A program made the translations under genes and the position numbers. Of a DNA stretch of 20,874 bases, positions 15,158 through 20,874 are shown in pieces. Position 1 is the stretch's first letter. Every line of letters begins with the position of its first letter. This DNA comes from F23-B02 sp946405205 (GTDB taxonomy: Bacteria > Bacillota > Clostridia > Oscillospirales > Oscillospiraceae), in assembly GCA_946405205.1 (NCBI GenBank), contig CAMJGL010000027.1, positions 1-20,874 on the forward strand, given 5' to 3'. The notes below the pieces were generated by a model. It saw nothing but the letters and a program-made list of their open reading frames with translations. It was not told the origin of the DNA and made no database searches.

Positions 15158-16024
15158 ATGGCTAATATGCGGGCAATAAGGACGCGCATCAAGAGCGTAA
15201 AGAGCACGCAGCAGATAACCAAGGCCATGAAGATGGTCGCTGTATCCAAGCTTCGCAGGACCCAGAGCAGCATGCAGGCTATGCGCCCCTTCGCGGAAAA
15301 AAGCCAGGAGGTCATGAACACCCTTCTCGGCAGCTCCACAGGTCTTGAGAACAGATTTATCACGCCCCGCAAACAGGTGAAAAAGGTCTGCTACGTCCTT
15401 TTCGTGGGCAACCGCGGCCTGTGCGGCGCGTATAACAGCGCCATCCTGCACTATGCAAACGAGCTTGTGAAAGCGTCCGGCGTGGAATACGGGCTCGTGG
15501 TATGCGGCCGCTGGGGCAAGGACGTTATCGCCAACAGCAGGCTGAACGTCATAAAGACCTTCGCCGAGGTGAGCGACACGCCGAGCGCCGATGAAGCGCT
15601 GGAGATAGCGGATTATCTCAAATCGCTGTTTCTCAGCGGCGGGTATGACGAGGTGCATCTCGTGTATCAGCGTTATATAAGCGCCCTGCGTCAGGAGCCG
15701 AGCCATGTGCAGTTCCTGCCGGCGGCGCCGACGGCTGAGGAAAAGGTAACGGGCAAGGTGTTCATTTTCGCTCCGGACGCAAACAGCGTTCTTGAGAACG
15801 TGATGCAGCTGTATCTGAACAACAAGGTGATGAATGTACTGCTGGACGCCAAATGCGGCGAGCACTCGGCCAGAATGACGGCAATGACCGCCGCTGCCGA
15901 CAGCACGAAGAGCCTCATCAGCGAGCTTGACCTCAAGCTCAACCGCGCCCGTCAGGCCGCAATCACGACGGAGATATCCGAGATCGTGGGCGGAGCCTCG
16001 GCGCTCAAAAAGAAGAAAAAGTAA
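15158..16024 (+). CDS. atpG: F0F1 ATP synthase subunit gamma
   Basis: The 288-residue central-stalk subunit begins MANMRAIRTRIKSVKSTQQI and continues TKAMKMVAVSKLRR, the classic gamma N-terminal coiled coil. The Rossmann-like middle contains VLFVGNRGLCGAYN. The C-terminal helix ends LNRARQAAITTEISEIVGGA, followed by a short polylysine tail. The strong ribosome site AAAGGAGGGG precedes the ATG. Gene order after alpha is canonical. Confidence 0.97.
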   Translation: MANMRAIRTRIKSVKSTQQITKAMKMVAVSKLRRTQSSMQAMRPFAEKSQEVMNTLLGSSTGLENRFITPRKQVKKVCYVLFVGNRGLCGAYNSAILHYANELVKASGVEYGLVVCGRWGKDVIANSRLNVIKTFAEVSDTPSADEALEIADYLKSLFLSGGYDEVHLVYQRYISALRQEPSHVQFLPAAPTAEEKVTGKVFIFAPDANSVLENVMQLYLNNKVMNVLLDAKCGEHSARMTAMTAAADSTKSLISELDLKLNRARQAAITTEISEIVGGASALKKKKK

Positions 16025-16027
16025 GTT

Positions 16028-16041
16028 GAGGGCAAGCCCTC
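16028..16041 (+). other. intercistronic hairpin between gamma and beta genes
   Basis: GAGGGC (16028-16033) and GCCCTC (16036-16041) form a short GC-rich stem four bases after the atpG stop. There is no T run, so it is not a terminator. It may affect mRNA stability or uncouple beta translation, which has its own AGGAGG. Confidence 0.4.
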
Positions 16042-16069
16042 TTAAAACCCCTTCATAGGAGGTAATTTA

Positions 16070-17455
16070 ATGGAAAACGGCATCGTCAGAAGGGTCATAG
16101 GCCCTGTCGTTGACGTACAATTTCCTTCCGGCAAAATGCCGGATATCTATAACGCAATAGAGGTACAGCTTGAAGGCCGCAAGGTCGTCATGGAGGCTGT
16201 GCAGCATATAGGCGAGAACAGCGTCCGCTGCATATCCCTGTTCTCCACCGACGGTATGTACCGCGGCTGTGCCGCCGTCGATACGGGCGCTCCCGTGAAG
16301 ATGCCCGTAGGCGAGGCCACTCTCGGCCGTATGTTCAACGTCGTCGGCGAGCCCATAGACGAGAAGGGCCCTGTCAACGCGAAGGAGTATATGCCCATTC
16401 ACCGTGAGGCTCCCGCCTTCACGGATATCGCCCCCTCCACGGAGATACTGGAGACCGGCATCAAGGTCGTAGACCTGCTCGCGCCCTACTCCAAGGGCGG
16501 TAAGATCGGTCTGTTCGGCGGCGCGGGCGTCGGCAAGACCGTGCTTATCATGGAGCTTATCCGCAACGTGGCCTACGAGCACGGCGGCTACTCCGTGTTC
16601 GCTGGCGTCGGCGAGCGCAGCCGTGAGGGCAACGACCTATGGCACGAGATGACCGAGTCGGGCGTTATAAACAAGACCGCGCTGGTATTCGGCCAGATGA
16701 ACGAGCCGCCAGGAGCGCGTCTGCGCGTGCCTCTGTCCGGTCTGACCATAGCGGAGAACTTCCGCGATGAATCCGGTCAGGACGTTCTGCTGTTTATAGA
16801 CAATATCTTCAGATTTACTCAGGCCGGCTCCGAGGTCTCGGCGCTTCTGGGGCGTATGCCCTCCGCCGTCGGCTATCAGCCCACGCTGGCAACGGAAATG
16901 GGCGCTCTTCAGGAGCGTATCACATCCACCAGAAACGGCTCCGTAACCTCGGTACAGGCGATCTACGTCCCCGCCGACGACCTTACCGACCCCGCTCCGG
17001 CGACGGCGTTTGCCCACCTTGACGCGACCACCGTTCTGTCAAGAAGCATTTCGGAGCTCGGTATTTATCCCGCCGTGGATCCGCTGGAATCGACCTCCCG
17101 AATCCTCGACCCCAACGTGCTGGGCAAAGAGCATTATGACACCGCCCGTGCGGTGCAGGCCGTGCTCCAGAAGTACAAGGAGCTGCAGGATATCATCGCC
17201 GTCCTCGGCATGGATGAGCTTAGTGTGGAAGACAAAGCCACGGTCAACCGCGCAAGAAGGATACAGCGCTTCCTGTCCCAGCCCTTCCACGTTGCCGAGA
17301 ACTTCACCGGCGTCAAGGGCGCATATGTCAGGATGGAGGATACCATCCGCGGCTTCCAGGCCATCCTCGGCGGCGAATGCGACGATCTGCCCGAGCAGGC
17401 CTTCCTCATGTGCGGCACCATCGACGAGGTGCTTGCCAAGCGTAAGGATCTGTGA
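16070..17455 (+). CDS. atpD: F0F1 ATP synthase subunit beta
   Basis: The 461-residue catalytic subunit has the P-loop GGAGVGKT (150-157) and GERSREGNDLWHEM with the catalytic glutamate E182. VLLFIDNIFRFTQAGSEVSALLGR and DLTDPAPATAFAHLD are also present, along with the C-terminal MDELSVEDK segment, the DELSEED-type loop. Length is normal. AGGAGG lies eight bases before the ATG. It pairs with the alpha portion of the fused upstream gene to form the F1 hexamer. Confidence 0.98.
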   Translation: MENGIVRRVIGPVVDVQFPSGKMPDIYNAIEVQLEGRKVVMEAVQHIGENSVRCISLFSTDGMYRGCAAVDTGAPVKMPVGEATLGRMFNVVGEPIDEKGPVNAKEYMPIHREAPAFTDIAPSTEILETGIKVVDLLAPYSKGGKIGLFGGAGVGKTVLIMELIRNVAYEHGGYSVFAGVGERSREGNDLWHEMTESGVINKTALVFGQMNEPPGARLRVPLSGLTIAENFRDESGQDVLLFIDNIFRFTQAGSEVSALLGRMPSAVGYQPTLATEMGALQERITSTRNGSVTSVQAIYVPADDLTDPAPATAFAHLDATTVLSRSISELGIYPAVDPLESTSRILDPNVLGKEHYDTARAVQAVLQKYKELQDIIAVLGMDELSVEDKATVNRARRIQRFLSQPFHVAENFTGVKGAYVRMEDTIRGFQAILGGECDDLPEQAFLMCGTIDEVLAKRKDL

Positions 17456-17868
17456 CCATGGCTGATAAGATTCATTTTCAGATCGCCACGGCAGGCGGAG
17501 TCGTCTGTGATGAGATGATAAGCTACGCGCTTGTACCGGTTGCTGACGGCGACGCGGGCATCATGGCGGGTCACGCGCCGATGATCGCGGCTCTCAAGGA
17601 GGGCGTCGTTAAGTACGTTTCCGAGGGCGGGGAACACTTTGCCGCATTGAGCGGAGGCGTTCTGAGCATGGCGGACAATGAACTGATACTCCTTGCACGC
17701 ACGGCGGAAAAGGCAGAAAATATCGACCTTGCCCGGGCTCAGGCTTCCGAGAGCAGAGCAAGAAAGCGTATCGAGGAAAAATCTGCGGATATTGACTTAA
17801 AGCGCGCCGAGCTCAGCTTACACAGAGCTCTTGCAAGAGAAAAAGCATACTCGATGCTTCATAAATGA
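17452..17868 (+). CDS. atpC: F0F1 ATP synthase subunit epsilon
   Basis: The protein is about 136-138 residues with an N-terminal beta sandwich (FQIATAGGVVCDEMISY and the conserved MAGHAPM loop) and a C-terminal pair of helices ending LHRALAREKAYSMLHK. This subunit couples and regulates F1. Two starts are possible: GTG at 17452, overlapping the beta stop, or ATG at 17458. AAGG at 17444-17447 lies four bases before the GTG and ten before the ATG, so the choice is open. It is the last gene of the operon. Confidence 0.95.
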   Translation: MTMADKIHFQIATAGGVVCDEMISYALVPVADGDAGIMAGHAPMIAALKEGVVKYVSEGGEHFAALSGGVLSMADNELILLARTAEKAENIDLARAQASESRARKRIEEKSADIDLKRAELSLHRALAREKAYSMLHK

Positions 17869-17901
17869 TAAAAGCCGGACGTTAATCGTCCGGCTTTTAT
17901 C
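17867..17901 (+). terminator. Rho-independent terminator of the ATP synthase operon
   Basis: A 15-bp perfect stem (17867-17881 with 17887-17901) closes a TTAAT loop. The core is AAAAGCCGGACG/CGTCCGGCTTTT. The stem begins inside the atpC stop codon. T residues at the end of the right arm provide the pause tract. Confidence 0.92.
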
Positions 17902-17960
17902 ATGTCTCTGCGGAATAAAAACAGGCTCCTGCGGCAATGATTGTAACAGGAGGGATCATT

Positions 17961-18389
17961 ATGAAAGTATTTGACATCATGAGCGACCATATCATAACTG
18001 TGGGGCAGAGCGAGCCGGTGGCCGCCGCCGCGAGGCTTTTAAAGCAGTATAACATAGGCGCAGTACCCGTGTGCGACGACAGGGGCAATCTGCGCGGCAT
18101 GATAACCGACAGGGACATAGCAGTGCGCTGCGTCGCAACGGGCTTGTCGCCGACGGAGACGAAGATAGGGGATGTGATGACTCGCGGAGCCGTCACAATA
18201 AACGACAATGCCCATGTCGGGGAGGCGGCCCGCCTCATGGCAGATGCGCAGGTAAGGCGGCTTCCCGTGTGCCATGACGGCAGACTGGTCGGCATGCTGT
18301 CGCTTGCGGATCTTGCCCGAAACACCGACTGCGATACCGAGGCCGCCGAGGCACTCTGCGAAATATCAAAAAATATCAGAAGAATGTAA
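17961..18389 (+). CDS. CBS-domain pair protein
   Basis: The 142-residue protein consists almost wholly of two CBS motifs. The first runs from VFDIMSDHIITVGQSEPV through GAVPVCDDRGNLRGMITDRDIA. The second runs from IGDVMTRGAVTINDNAHV through RRLPVCHDGRLVGMLSLADLA. CBS pairs usually bind adenine nucleotides or similar ligands and act as sensors; no catalytic domain is attached. The start is the ATG at 17961, with AGGAGGG seven bases upstream; an in-frame ATG at 17937 has no ribosome site. It stands alone between the atp terminator and the rubrerythrin gene. The ligand and partner are unknown. Confidence 0.85.
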   Translation: MKVFDIMSDHIITVGQSEPVAAAARLLKQYNIGAVPVCDDRGNLRGMITDRDIAVRCVATGLSPTETKIGDVMTRGAVTINDNAHVGEAARLMADAQVRRLPVCHDGRLVGMLSLADLARNTDCDTEAAEALCEISKNIRRM

Positions 18390-18392
18390 ACG

Positions 18393-18410
18393 ATGTAGTA
18401 AATGCTACAT
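18393..18410. repeat. short inverted repeat after the CBS gene
   Basis: ATGTAG (18393-18398) and CTACAT (18405-18410) are separated by six bases and lie just after the CBS stop codon. There is no T run, so it is not an ordinary terminator. It could be an operator for the rubrerythrin operon about 60 bases further on, but it matches no regulator site I can name with confidence. Confidence 0.35.
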
Positions 18411-18470
18411 TCAACTTACTTCCTATCGTTTATAATCAATGCATAAAGTCAAAATTTAAGAAATTTTTAC

Positions 18471-18498
18471 TTGAGTTTTGCGCTGAAAGTGATATTAT
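18471..18498 (+). promoter_or_regulatory. candidate promoter of the rubrerythrin-rubredoxin operon
   Basis: TTGAGT (18471-18476) and TATTAT (18493-18498) are spaced by 16 bases, placing the transcript start about 30 bases before the rubrerythrin ATG. The upstream stretch is AT-rich. Confidence 0.5.
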
Positions 18499-18534
18499 TT
18501 GATTGTTAAGAGTATTATTCAGGAGGTAATTATT

Positions 18535-19101
18535 ATGGCAAAATGGGTATGTCCCGTATGTGGTTATGTTCATGAGGGTGACACTCCTCCCGAGAAGTGC
18601 CCCATCTGCAATGTCCCCGGTGAGAAGTTCACCATGCAGGCAGCAGAGAAGACCTGGGCCGCAGAGCACGTCGTAGGCGTCGGCAAGGTATTCGGCGCTG
18701 AGGTTCCCGCCGAGGTTCAGGAAGAGATCATCTGCGGTCTGCGCGCAAACTTCGAGGGCGAGTGCTCCGAGGTCGGCATGTATCTGGCAATGGGCCGCGT
18801 TGCAGCCCGCGAAGGCTATCCCGAGATAGCAATGTACTGGGAGAAGGCAGCCCTTGAAGAGGCCGAGCACGCGGCAAAGTTCGCAGAGCTCCTCGGCGAG
18901 GTAGTCACCGATTCCACCAAGAAGAACCTTGAGATGCGCGTAGATGCCGAGAACGGCGCTACCGCCGGCAAGTTCGAGCTGGCAAAGCTGGCAAAGAAGT
19001 ACAATCTCGACGCTATCCATGACACCGTTCATGAGATGGCCCGCGACGAGGCCCGTCACGGCAAGGCGTTTGAGGGTCTGCTGGCTCGCTACTTCAAGTA
19101 A
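18535..19101 (+). CDS. reverse rubrerythrin (rubredoxin domain N-terminal)
   Basis: The 188-residue protein reduces hydrogen peroxide, and in some clostridia also oxygen, using a diiron site fed by a rubredoxin iron. The rubredoxin-like domain comes first (C6, C9 in CPVCG and C22, C25 in CPIC), the opposite of classical rubrerythrin. The ferritin-like domain from about residue 45 carries the diiron ligand motifs FEGECSEVGMY, ALEEAEHAAKF, VDAENGA and ARDEARHGK. The start is the ATG at 18535 with AGGAGG upstream; an in-frame start at 18499 has no ribosome site. It is followed 20 bases later by a small rubredoxin, its probable electron donor. This is typical of obligate anaerobes. Confidence 0.93.
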   Translation: MAKWVCPVCGYVHEGDTPPEKCPICNVPGEKFTMQAAEKTWAAEHVVGVGKVFGAEVPAEVQEEIICGLRANFEGECSEVGMYLAMGRVAAREGYPEIAMYWEKAALEEAEHAAKFAELLGEVVTDSTKKNLEMRVDAENGATAGKFELAKLAKKYNLDAIHDTVHEMARDEARHGKAFEGLLARYFK

Positions 19102-19121
19102 GATATAAGAGGTATAATGCT

Positions 19122-19274
19122 ATGAAATATGTATGCGTATGCGGCTATGAGTACGATCCCGCTGTCGGCGATCCCGATAACGGCGTCGCTCCCGGCACTC
19201 CTTGGGAGGAAGTTCCCGAGGATTGGACCTGCCCCGTCTGCGGCGTGGGTAAGGATGGCTTTGAAAAAGCATAA
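19122..19274 (+). CDS. rubredoxin with a C-x-C first knuckle
   Basis: The 50-residue protein, MKYVCVCGYEYDPAVGDPDN onward, continues with GVAPGTPWEEVPEDW and ends CPVCGVGKDGFEKA. It is an Fe(Cys)4 electron carrier. The second knuckle is normal CPVCG. The first has only one residue between the cysteines (C5-V-C7) in place of the usual two, as read directly from tgc gta tgc. AGAGGT lies eight bases before the ATG. It shares the rubrerythrin transcript and probably feeds electrons to it. Confidence 0.92.
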   Translation: MKYVCVCGYEYDPAVGDPDNGVAPGTPWEEVPEDWTCPVCGVGKDGFEKA

Positions 19275-19296
19275 TCGAGCTTAAAGCATTCAGAAG

Positions 19297-19324
19297 GGAG
19301 CCACTTTGAAGTGGCTCCTTTTTT
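19297..19324 (+). terminator. Rho-independent terminator of the rubrerythrin-rubredoxin operon
   Basis: GGAGCCAC (19297-19304) pairs with GTGGCTCC (19311-19318) around TTTGAA, followed by six T (19319-19324). It begins 22 bases after the rubredoxin stop. Confidence 0.92.
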
Positions 19325-19392
19325 CTTCTGCGTAAAAATGCAGTTTCCTCAGAAAAATCAAGAGGAAATATGCAAAAAGCTTTGGAAAATAC

Positions 19393-19421
19393 TTGACCTC
19401 TGAGCCCGTGTATGGTATATT
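19393..19421 (+). promoter_or_regulatory. strong promoter of the rpmG-secE-nusG-rplK block
   Basis: TTGACC (19393-19398) and TATATT (19416-19421) are spaced by 17 bases. Transcription would begin near 19428, giving a leader of about 125 bases before rpmG. Confidence 0.75.
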
Positions 19422-19427
19422 TATCAG

Positions 19428-19552
19428 TACCTGTCGGATGAGAGGTCTTTTTTCGTGCGCAAATTTTGCGGAAAAATTACCCTGATTCCCATACAGGGAG
19501 GCAAATGTCCGCACCGTAACGCGGATAAATAATATAGGAGGTGCCGAAAAGT
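19428..19552 (+). other. structured leader upstream of rpmG
   Basis: The predicted leader contains three small inverted repeats: CGCAA/TTGCG (19458-19470), CCCTG/CAGGG (19480-19498) and TCCGC/GCGGA (19508-19525). The rpmG ribosome site AGGAGG follows. No T run or recognised riboswitch motif is seen. It may have a regulatory or stabilising role, but no specific class can be named. Confidence 0.35.
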
Positions 19553-19711
19553 ATGGCTGACAACAGAGTCAAGATCACCTTGAGATGCAACGAGTGCAAG
19601 CAGAGGAATTACAACACTGTCAAGAACAAGAAGAATACTTCCGAAAAGCTTGAGAGAAGCAAGTATTGCCCCTTCTGCAGAAAGCACACCAAGCACGTTG
19701 AAACCAAGTAA
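19553..19711 (+). CDS. rpmG: 50S ribosomal protein L33
   Basis: The 52-residue protein MADNRVKITLRCNECKQRNY onward has two zinc-type cysteine pairs, CNEC and CPFC, and the lysine/arginine-rich ends of bacterial L33. AGGAGG lies eight bases before the ATG. Its place before secE and nusG is the usual Firmicute arrangement. Confidence 0.95.
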   Translation: MADNRVKITLRCNECKQRNYNTVKNKKNTSEKLERSKYCPFCRKHTKHVETK

Positions 19712-19735
19712 CTTTCTGAAAGGATGAGTGCAAAA

Positions 19736-20005
19736 ATGGCTGAAGACAAGAAAAACAATGCTCCTGTCAAAAACACCGCCGCCGTTAAGAAAGAAGATAA
19801 AAAGCTTGGTTTCTTCCAGCGCATAGGCAAGTGGTTCCGCGAGATGCGAAGCGAGCTCAAGAAGGTCATATGGCCTACGCCCAAGCAGCTTGCTACCAAC
19901 ACCGGCGTGGCGCTTGTCGTTATGGCGGCTGCCGCAGTCGTCCTCTGGGGCTTCGATGAAGTCGCGGGACTGATTGTTAACGTTATCTTCGAACTTGCGG
20001 GTTAA
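19736..20005 (+). CDS. secE: preprotein translocase subunit SecE
   Basis: The 89-residue protein has a charged Lys-rich N-terminus, then FFQRIGKWFREMRSELKKVI followed by WPTPKQL, the conserved SecE amphipathic helix. One C-terminal membrane helix (VALVVMAAAAVVLWGF) follows. It clamps SecY in the secretion channel. The ATG at 19736 is preferred; the in-frame ATG at 19724 directly abuts the AAAGG ribosome site, leaving no spacer. Confidence 0.93.
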   Translation: MAEDKKNNAPVKNTAAVKKEDKKLGFFQRIGKWFREMRSELKKVIWPTPKQLATNTGVALVVMAAAAVVLWGFDEVAGLIVNVIFELAG

Positions 20006-20010
20006 CAGTT

Positions 20011-20535
20011 ATGGCAGAAGACGCAAAATGGTATGTGATCCATACCTATTCCGGTTATGAAAACGCAGTCGCAGCCGCAATTATGAAGGCTGCGGAAAAC
20101 CGCAGGATGCAGGATCTGATCCACGAGGTCAACATCCCCATGGAGACCGTCACCGAGTATACCGACGCCGGCGAAAAGACCGTTGAGCGCAAGGTGTTCC
20201 CCGGCTACGTTCTCTGCAAGATGGTGCTGACCGATGAAAGCTGGCATCTTATCCACAATGTCCGCGGTGCGACCGGCTTCGTCGGCGCGGGCGGCAAGGC
20301 CGTTCCTCTTACGGAGCAGGAAATTTACGATCTCGGCGTCGAGCGCCATGAAATCGTTACGGGCTACCAGATCGGCGATACCGTCAAGGTCATTGACGGC
20401 CCCCTCGCAGGCTTCCTCGGCGTTGTTGAGGAGCTCGAGCCCGATAAGGACAGAGTCCGTGTCGTGGTCTCAATGTTCGGCAGAGAGACCCCCGTCGACC
20501 TTGAGCTGGATCAGGTCGAGGAAATAAAAGAATAA
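20011..20535 (+). CDS. nusG: transcription termination/antitermination factor NusG
   Basis: The 174-residue protein has an N-terminal NGN domain (WYVIHTYSGYENAVAAAI, then VFPGYVLCKM and VRGATGFVG) and a C-terminal KOW domain (GDTVKVIDGPLAGFLGVVEE). It binds RNA polymerase and couples elongation to Rho or ribosomes. It starts five bases after the secE stop without a clear ribosome site, so translation is probably coupled to secE. Confidence 0.97.
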   Translation: MAEDAKWYVIHTYSGYENAVAAAIMKAAENRRMQDLIHEVNIPMETVTEYTDAGEKTVERKVFPGYVLCKMVLTDESWHLIHNVRGATGFVGAGGKAVPLTEQEIYDLGVERHEIVTGYQIGDTVKVIDGPLAGFLGVVEELEPDKDRVRVVVSMFGRETPVDLELDQVEEIKE

Positions 20536-20555
20536 TAAGAAAGAGGTGCTGAATT

Positions 20556-20874
20556 ATGGCACAGAAAATAGTTGGATATGTCAGATTCCAGGTTCCCGCA
20601 GGCAAGGCAACTCCGGCTCCCCCTGTAGGTCCCGCACTTGGTCAGTACGGCGTAAATATCGGCCAGTTCACCAAGGATTTTAACGAGCGCACCAAGGGCG
20701 ATATGGGCATGATGATCCCTGTCGTCATCACCGTTTACTCCGACCGCAGCTTCACCTTCATCACCAAGACCCCCCCTGCAGCACTGCTGATAAAGAAGGC
20801 GTGCGGTATCGAAACTGCTTCCGGCGTTCCCCAGAGGGACAAGGTCGCAACCATCAGCAAGGAAGATCTCCGCA
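20556..20874 (+). CDS. rplK: 50S ribosomal protein L11, cut by the window end
   Basis: The first 106 residues are present. MAQKIVGYVRFQVPAGKATP, then PPVGPALGQYGVNIGQF and VVITVYSDRSFTFITKTPPA are hallmark L11 motifs. The frame is still open at the last base. Full-length L11 is about 141 residues, so roughly a quarter is missing. AGAGGTG precedes the ATG. It follows nusG in the conserved order. Confidence 0.97.
   Translation, partial: MAQKIVGYVRFQVPAGKATPAPPVGPALGQYGVNIGQFTKDFNERTKGDMGMMIPVVITVYSDRSFTFITKTPPAALLIKKACGIETASGVPQRDKVATISKEDLR

Noticed and set aside
16028..16041. Terminator between the gamma and beta genes
   Set aside because: The stem is short, has a two-base apparent loop and no T run; beta must be co-expressed with gamma.
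18428..18446. PerR box near the rubrerythrin promoter
   Set aside because: One half, TTATAAT, fits, but the other half matches the consensus at only a few positions.
19428..19552. T-box or known riboswitch in the rpmG leader
   Set aside because: No T-box core, no terminator and no recognisable aptamer motif were found.
1..20874. CRISPR arrays, tRNA or rRNA genes, insertion sequences, attachment sites
   Set aside because: No regular short repeats with spacers, cloverleaf-like blocks, rRNA motifs, transposase or integrase frames were seen anywhere in the window.

Overview
The window looks like a chromosomal segment of an anaerobic Clostridia-type Firmicute, probably an Oscillospiraceae/Ruminococcaceae relative. 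The evidence is strong AGGAGG-type ribosome sites, sigma-A-like promoters, GC-rich third codon positions with AT-rich gaps, a reverse rubrerythrin plus rubredoxin pair for oxygen defence, a DUF1667-type glp-like redox trio, and the rpmG-secE-nusG-rplK block. This placement is an inference from gene content. No rRNA, tRNA, CRISPR array, insertion sequence or phage gene was seen.

Layout. 1-255: a possible coding tail entering from the left, then a run of four hairpins with terminator character. 256-1846 (minus): an O-antigen-ligase/Wzy-like membrane protein behind two tandem promoters. 1863-3985 (minus): alanine racemase overlapping a FemX-type peptidoglycan bridge aminoacyltransferase, both cell-wall genes. 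4111-10893 (plus): a tight five-gene operon with its own promoter and terminator. It holds a GlpA-like FAD dehydrogenase with a C-terminal [2Fe-2S] domain, a second FAD/NAD oxidoreductase, a DUF1667 cysteine protein, an FGGY-family kinase and an FAD enzyme closely resembling alkyl-dihydroxyacetonephosphate synthase. Together they suggest a triose-phosphate/glycerol-type or ether-glycerol pathway whose substrate cannot be read from sequence.

11066-17901 (plus): a complete F-type ATP synthase operon, atpI-like, a, c, b, then one 745-codon gene, then gamma, beta and epsilon, closed by a strong terminator. The 745-codon gene is the most striking feature. It reads without interruption through a b-like membrane stalk, the C-terminal domain of delta, and a full-length catalytic-core alpha subunit. 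There is no separate delta gene, and the delta N-terminal domain appears absent. A Shine-Dalgarno-like AAGGAG sits exactly at the delta/alpha boundary, nine bases before an in-frame ATA codon, so it may be a relic or a working internal start.

17961-19324 (plus): a CBS-pair protein, then a reverse rubrerythrin and a small rubredoxin with an unusual C-x-C first knuckle. 19393-20874 (plus): a strong promoter and a structured leader, then rpmG, secE, nusG and the start of rplK, which runs off the window.
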